Shown here in pieces: positions 14,734-15,554 of a stretch of 15,554 nt of DNA. Source of the DNA: Methylococcaceae bacterium (lineage in GTDB: Bacteria > Pseudomonadota > Gammaproteobacteria > Methylococcales > Methylomonadaceae); assembly GCA_947484105.1 (NCBI GenBank), contig CANKON010000004.1, positions 1-15,554 on the forward strand. The letters run 5' to 3'. The notes below the pieces were generated by a model that saw nothing but the letters and a program-made list of their open reading frames with translations, did not search any database and was not told the DNA's origin. A program made the position numbers and the translations under genes. Position 1 is the first letter of the stretch; each line of letters starts with the position of its first letter.

Positions 14734-15552
14734 TTAATTTTTTGTGCTATAAAACGATTTATACCAAATAACAAACTTTTGAATTCCCTCATCCAATTCT
14801 GTTTTCGGTGAAAAATCAAAATCTTGCTGCAAATCACTCACATCCGCATAAGTATCTTGCACATCACCTGGTTGCATCGGCAAAAGATTTTTAACGGCTG
14901 TTTTTTCCAAATGTTTTTCCAGCGTTTCGACAAAGGTAAGTAATTGTTCAGGCTGACTATTTCCAATGTTGTAAATGCGATATTTAGCCGTTGGAACTTT
15001 ATCAATTACTCGTAAAATGCCTTCGACAATGTCATCAATGTAAGTGAAATCGCGTCGATGATTGCCATAATTGAACAAATCAATCGGCTTTTCTGCCAAA
15101 ATTTGTCGTGCAAAAATAAAGGGCGACATATCAGGTCGTCCCCATTCGCCGTAGACCGTAAAAAAACGCAATCCTGTCGTCGCAAAATCGTATAAATGAC
15201 TGTAACTGTGCGCCATCAATTCATTCGCTTTTTTGGTCGCCGCGTACAATGAAACGGGATTATCAACATTGTCGTCAGTTGAAAAAGGCAGTTTTGTATT
15301 TGCGCCATAAACTGAACTCGACGACGCATAAATTAAATGCTCGATTTGATGATTTCGGCAACCTTCCAAGATATTCAGAAATCCGACTAAATTCGATTCG
15401 GCATAAACGTGTGGATTGGTAATTGAATAACGCACACCCGCTTGCGCGGCTAAATTCACAACACGTTCAAATTTTTCCGTTGAAAATAATTTTTCCATTT
15501 CGTTACGGTCGGCGATATTGAGTTGAACGAATTTAAAATTTTTAAACGGTGT
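14734..15552 (-). CDS. UDP-glucuronate 4-epimerase-like NAD-dependent sugar epimerase (5' end outside window)
   Basis: A nucleotide-sugar epimerase of the extended SDR family, supplying activated sugars for surface polysaccharide. The visible C-terminal 272 residues have NLAAQAGVRYS, the catalytic serine block SSSSVYG, the YxxxK dyad in SLYAATKKANE, RFFTVYGEWGRPDM, RRDFTYIDDIVEG and the C-terminal QPGDVQDTYAD. This combination is typical of UDP-glucuronate 4-epimerases that make UDP-galacturonate. The frame stays open past the ATG at 15496-15498 to the window edge with family-like sequence (FVQLNIADRNEM), so that ATG is internal. The N-terminal Rossmann glycine motif lies outside the window. 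It is the visible upstream neighbour of glnD and may be cotranscribed with it. Substrate choice between UDP-GlcA and another UDP-sugar is inferred. Confidence 0.9.
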   Translation of the reverse strand, partial: TPFKNFKFVQLNIADRNEMEKLFSTEKFERVVNLAAQAGVRYSITNPHVYAESNLVGFLNILEGCRNHQIEHLIYASSSSVYGANTKLPFSTDDNVDNPVSLYAATKKANELMAHSYSHLYDFATTGLRFFTVYGEWGRPDMSPFIFARQILAEKPIDLFNYGNHRRDFTYIDDIVEGILRVIDKVPTAKYRIYNIGNSQPEQLLTFVETLEKHLEKTAVKNLLPMQPGDVQDTYADVSDLQQDFDFSPKTELDEGIQKFVIWYKSFYSTKN

Positions 15553-15554
15553 TA

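Noticed and set aside
1..15554. Mobile elements, CRISPR arrays, tRNA or rRNA genes
   Set aside because: No transposase, integrase, spaced direct repeats or tRNA-like cloverleaf was recognised; the gene order looks like stable chromosome.

Overview
The window is a stretch of an AT-rich (roughly 40% G+C by eye), gene-dense bacterial chromosome, most likely from a gammaproteobacterium. The DnaB, type-2 malate dehydrogenase, Kup, NqrM-like and GlnD proteins all look gammaproteobacterial. NqrM points to a Na+-translocating NADH:quinone oxidoreductase and therefore a sodium-based energy economy. A sulfur-oxidiser or Thiotrichales-like host would fit, but the sequence does not settle this. No tRNA, rRNA, CRISPR array, insertion sequence or phage gene was seen.

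Layout: (1) The 3' part of dnaB (+) meets mdh (-) tail to tail with a 3-nt gap. (2) A 302-nt intergenic region separates mdh from a rightward cluster on the + strand: nhaD (Na+/H+ antiporter), kup (K+ uptake), nqrM (Na+-NQR maturation factor) and a half-size ABC exporter. Gaps inside the cluster are 3, 24 and 3 nt, so it looks like one transcription unit built around Na+/K+ homeostasis. (3) The exporter overlaps a leftward proline iminopeptidase gene by 15 nt, tail to tail. (4) An 83-nt divergent region leads to two overlapping + strand genes for paralogous, membrane-anchored, P-loop GTPase-like proteins. (5) The second of these overlaps glnD (-) by 4 nt. Upstream of glnD on the same strand is a nucleotide-sugar epimerase gene that runs off the right edge.

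The most interesting observation is in nhaD. Its central loop, at residues 338-361 and 372-395, carries two tandem 24-residue repeats. They match the published MshEN cyclic-di-GMP-binding motif at every consensus position except the glycine. Aligning conserved residues to Vibrio cholerae NhaD numbering (from memory) gives an offset of +10 before this loop and +72 after it. The roughly 62 extra residues are thus about the size of the repeat pair. This suggests an Na+/H+ antiporter with a built-in c-di-GMP sensor. The same protein has Asn in place of the Asp of the first DN motif. The second point of interest is the GTPase pair: each protein has a normal P-loop, a DxPD form of the G3 motif, a complementary one-residue loss in the G4 motif, and C-terminal hydrophobic segments. 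The rest of the window looks like ordinary housekeeping genes packed with convergent ends that leave no room for separate terminators.
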